From assembly GCF_001975825.1 (NCBI RefSeq), contig NZ_MTKN01000055.1, forward strand, positions 20,805 through 54,466: a stretch of 33,662 nt of DNA, in the 5' to 3' direction. The notes beneath the pieces were generated by a model. The model was given only the letters and a program-made list of their open reading frames with translations. It was not told where the DNA came from and ran no database searches. The stretch comes from [Flexibacter] sp. ATCC 35208. Its GTDB lineage: Bacteria; Bacteroidota; Bacteroidia; Chitinophagales; Chitinophagaceae. Both the position numbers and the translations under genes were made by a program. Of this stretch, positions 32,014-33,662 are shown piece after piece (position 1 is the stretch's first letter; each line of letters starts with the position of its first letter).

Positions 32014-33444
32014 ATGAAACTATTCAAATATATACTATGGGTATCTGGTATTGCACTGGTGCTCACATCCTGCTCCAAACAGCTGGAAAAAATTAACAAG
32101 AATCCGAATGAATCAGAATCTGCACAGCCGGATTATCTGCTCACCAATGGTATCAAAGCGAATGTAGATACTTACTGGGGTACAGATGCTGCTATGGAAA
32201 CAAGTTTGCTGTATGTACAGTACTGGGCAAAGATCCAATACACGGATCCGGACAAATACATTCCTGCTTCTACCAGCATCCAGACTATCTGGAATAACTT
32301 TTATGCACAGGGTGTACAGGATTTCACTACGCTGATTCAGCTGGGCGATACCCTGCACAATCCGAATTATCGTGCAGTAGGTGTCATCATGCGGTCCTGG
32401 ATTTTCCAGGTGCTGACTGACCTGTATGGCGATGTACCTTATTCACAGGCTGCAAATATTGAAAAATACCTGACCCCTAAGTACGATAACCAGCGTGATA
32501 TTTACATCGGATTACTGGCCGAACTGAAAGCAGCGGTAAGCGTGATCAATACGAATGGTGATGCCATCGGCGGCGATGTGCTGTATAATGGTGATATGAA
32601 TAAGTGGAAGAAGTTTGCAAACTCATTGCGTCTGCGTATTGCACTGAGAATAGCCGATCAGGAGTTTGATGCAGCAAAAGCCGTGTTCGATGAAATCGGT
32701 GCGGACAACAGTGGATTGATTGCTGCAAATAGTGAGAATGCACAACTAACATACCTGGCTTCTCCAAATCAGAACCCGGTAGCAAAGAACAGGGAAACGC
32801 GTAGTGACTACCGCATCAGCAAGAGCGTGGTTGATTTACTCCATACGTTCAATGACCCTCGTCTGAGTGTATATGGTGCAATCCCTAAAGATACAAATGC
32901 AGTAGTAGGTATTACCAATGGTTTGCCTACGGATTCAGCATCCAAACTGGGTTTCAACAAAACTTCAGATGTAGGTGCGGTGTTCACTGCTACGACAGCA
33001 CCAGCAGTGATCTTCAACTATGCTGAGTTATTGTTCATCAAGGCAGAAGCAGCACAGAGAGGTTTGCTGAGCGGCGATGCGGCAGATCTGTACAAGCAGG
33101 CGGTCACAGCGGCACTGCAACAGTATAGTATTGGTGATGCAGCGGTAGCGACTTACCTGGCGCAGACTTCAGTAGCATATGATGCCGCTGATTACAGAAA
33201 ATCAATTGGTGAGCAGAAATGGCTGGCGCTGTTTGGCGAAGGGCTGGAAGGATTTGCAGAGTGGAGAAGACTGGATTACCCGGTACTGACACCTGCTTAC
33301 TCAGGTGTACTGAGTGGAAAGATTCCTTTGAGGCTTACCTATCCTTCGGCAGAGCAGGCGCTGAATGGAGTAAATTATAAAGCAGCAGTTACACATCAGG
33401 GAGCGGATCAGTTGATTACGCGTCTTTGGTTCGACGTAAGATAA
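32014..33444 (+). CDS. SusD/RagB-family substrate-binding lipoprotein
   Basis: A 476-residue outer-membrane lipoprotein with signal MKLFKYILWVSGIALVLTSC (lipidated Cys20), then the SusD-like start LEKINKNPNESESAQPDYLL. The pattern fits the SusD-like_2 branch: NNFYAQGVQDF, VGVIMRSWIFQVLTDLYGDV, KWKKFANSLRLRIALRI and the C-terminal GEQKWLALFGEGLEGFAEWR segment. It caps the SusC barrel and captures ligand at the cell surface. The two genes are 23 bp apart and end in a shared terminator, so they form a two-gene operon. No glycoside hydrolase directly follows. Confidence 0.96.
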   Translation: MKLFKYILWVSGIALVLTSCSKQLEKINKNPNESESAQPDYLLTNGIKANVDTYWGTDAAMETSLLYVQYWAKIQYTDPDKYIPASTSIQTIWNNFYAQGVQDFTTLIQLGDTLHNPNYRAVGVIMRSWIFQVLTDLYGDVPYSQAANIEKYLTPKYDNQRDIYIGLLAELKAAVSVINTNGDAIGGDVLYNGDMNKWKKFANSLRLRIALRIADQEFDAAKAVFDEIGADNSGLIAANSENAQLTYLASPNQNPVAKNRETRSDYRISKSVVDLLHTFNDPRLSVYGAIPKDTNAVVGITNGLPTDSASKLGFNKTSDVGAVFTATTAPAVIFNYAELLFIKAEAAQRGLLSGDAADLYKQAVTAALQQYSIGDAAVATYLAQTSVAYDAADYRKSIGEQKWLALFGEGLEGFAEWRRLDYPVLTPAYSGVLSGKIPLRLTYPSAEQALNGVNYKAAVTHQGADQLITRLWFDVR

Positions 33445-33485
33445 AATCAATAGCCTGCTGTCTTTGTTAGCAGGCTATTGATTTT
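33443..33485 (+). terminator. Terminator of the SusC/SusD operon
   Basis: Perfect 17-bp arms (33443-33459 and 33469-33485; core AGCCTGCT/AGCAGGCT) with a 9-nt loop. The stem ends in AAAA on one side and TTTT on the other, and its first bases overlap the stop codon of the SusD gene. It could act in both directions. Confidence 0.9.
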
Positions 33486-33546
33486 AAACAAAAAGGGGGC
33501 AGTCGCAGACGAGGGCACTGAAAAAGTCCCAAGATGCTTAAATATT

Positions 33547-33582
33547 AAAGGGAGCAGCAAACGCAAGTTTACTGCTCCCTTT
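33547..33582 (-). terminator. Hairpin, probable terminator of the partial gene at the window end
   Basis: 16-bp arms with one mismatch (33547-33562 and 33567-33582; core GGGAGCAG/CTGCTCCC) around the loop GCAA. Read on the minus strand it is followed by TTTAATATTT, and it lies 38 bp past the stop codon at 33621, as expected for a convergent gene. Confidence 0.65.
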
Positions 33583-33620
33583 CAATTATCTTAGAGGTAT
33601 CAGCAATATATCATAGCATG

Positions 33621-33662
33621 TTACCTCATCAACAGCAACTTCAGCTTAGTTCTTTTTCGAGT
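33621..33662 (-). CDS. C-terminal end of a protein whose gene continues beyond the window
   Basis: The minus-strand frame that ends in TAA at 33623-33621 is open to the window edge and encodes TRKRTKLKLLLMR. A basic end after a short hydrophobic strand is the usual look of type IX secretion C-terminal sorting domains in Bacteroidota, and a terminator-like hairpin follows. With only 13 residues this is a suggestion, not an identification. Confidence 0.35.
   Translation of the reverse strand, partial: TRKRTKLKLLLMR

Overview
The window looks like chromosomal DNA of a Bacteroidota member of the Chitinophaga type. The evidence is a SusC/SusD outer-membrane pair, a GH92 glycosidase, lipoproteins with Bacteroidota-style signals, promoter-like TAnnTTTG elements, weak or absent Shine-Dalgarno sequences and moderate GC. 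The genus is an inference from gene content; no rRNA or other phylogenetic marker is present.

Left half (about 1.2-19.3 kb, minus strand): one tightly packed operon of nine genes, most overlapping by 4-22 bp, transcribed from 19294 towards 1222. It starts with two giant iterative synthase proteins. The first (2446 aa) is nitronate-monooxygenase/PfaD-like enoylreductase, then KS, AT, three ACPs and KR. The second (1391 aa) is KS-AT-DH-phosphopantetheinyl transferase. Then follow a stand-alone ACP, an alpha/beta hydrolase, two CrtX-like glycosyltransferases, two HxxxDG acyltransferases of the condensation/PapA type, and a small four-helix membrane protein. Together they carry a complete reductive chain-elongation cycle, their own ACP-activating enzyme, glycosylation and O-acylation. 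The simplest reading is a pathway for an acylated glycosylated long-chain lipid, built by a synthase related to PUFA and heterocyst-glycolipid synthases. No product can be named from sequence. A secreted protein of unknown function lies just downstream (32-1147) and may or may not belong to the operon.

Control region (19295-19982): 688 bp with no large gene. It holds two inverted repeats upstream of the operon, an unrecognised 55-codon ORF on the plus strand, and the terminator of the next minus-strand gene.

Right half: a glycine/tyrosine-rich secreted protein (19983-20777) and a T5orf172/GIY-YIG-like protein (20896-21570) on the minus strand; a divergent aldo/keto reductase (21650-22546) converging on an S41 PDZ lipoprotein protease (22668-24230) across a perfect 26-bp hairpin; a secreted GH92 alpha-mannosidase (24484-26772) with a terminator; a short 11-bp-period repeat array; a lipoprotein N-acetylmuramoyl-alanine amidase and a secreted unknown (27012-28558); then a SusC/SusD pair (28787-33444) with a terminator. 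The last bases carry the C-terminal end of a minus-strand gene that runs out of the window.

The lipid-synthase operon is the part most likely to be a new biosynthetic system. The right half is ordinary Bacteroidota housekeeping and glycan-uptake content.
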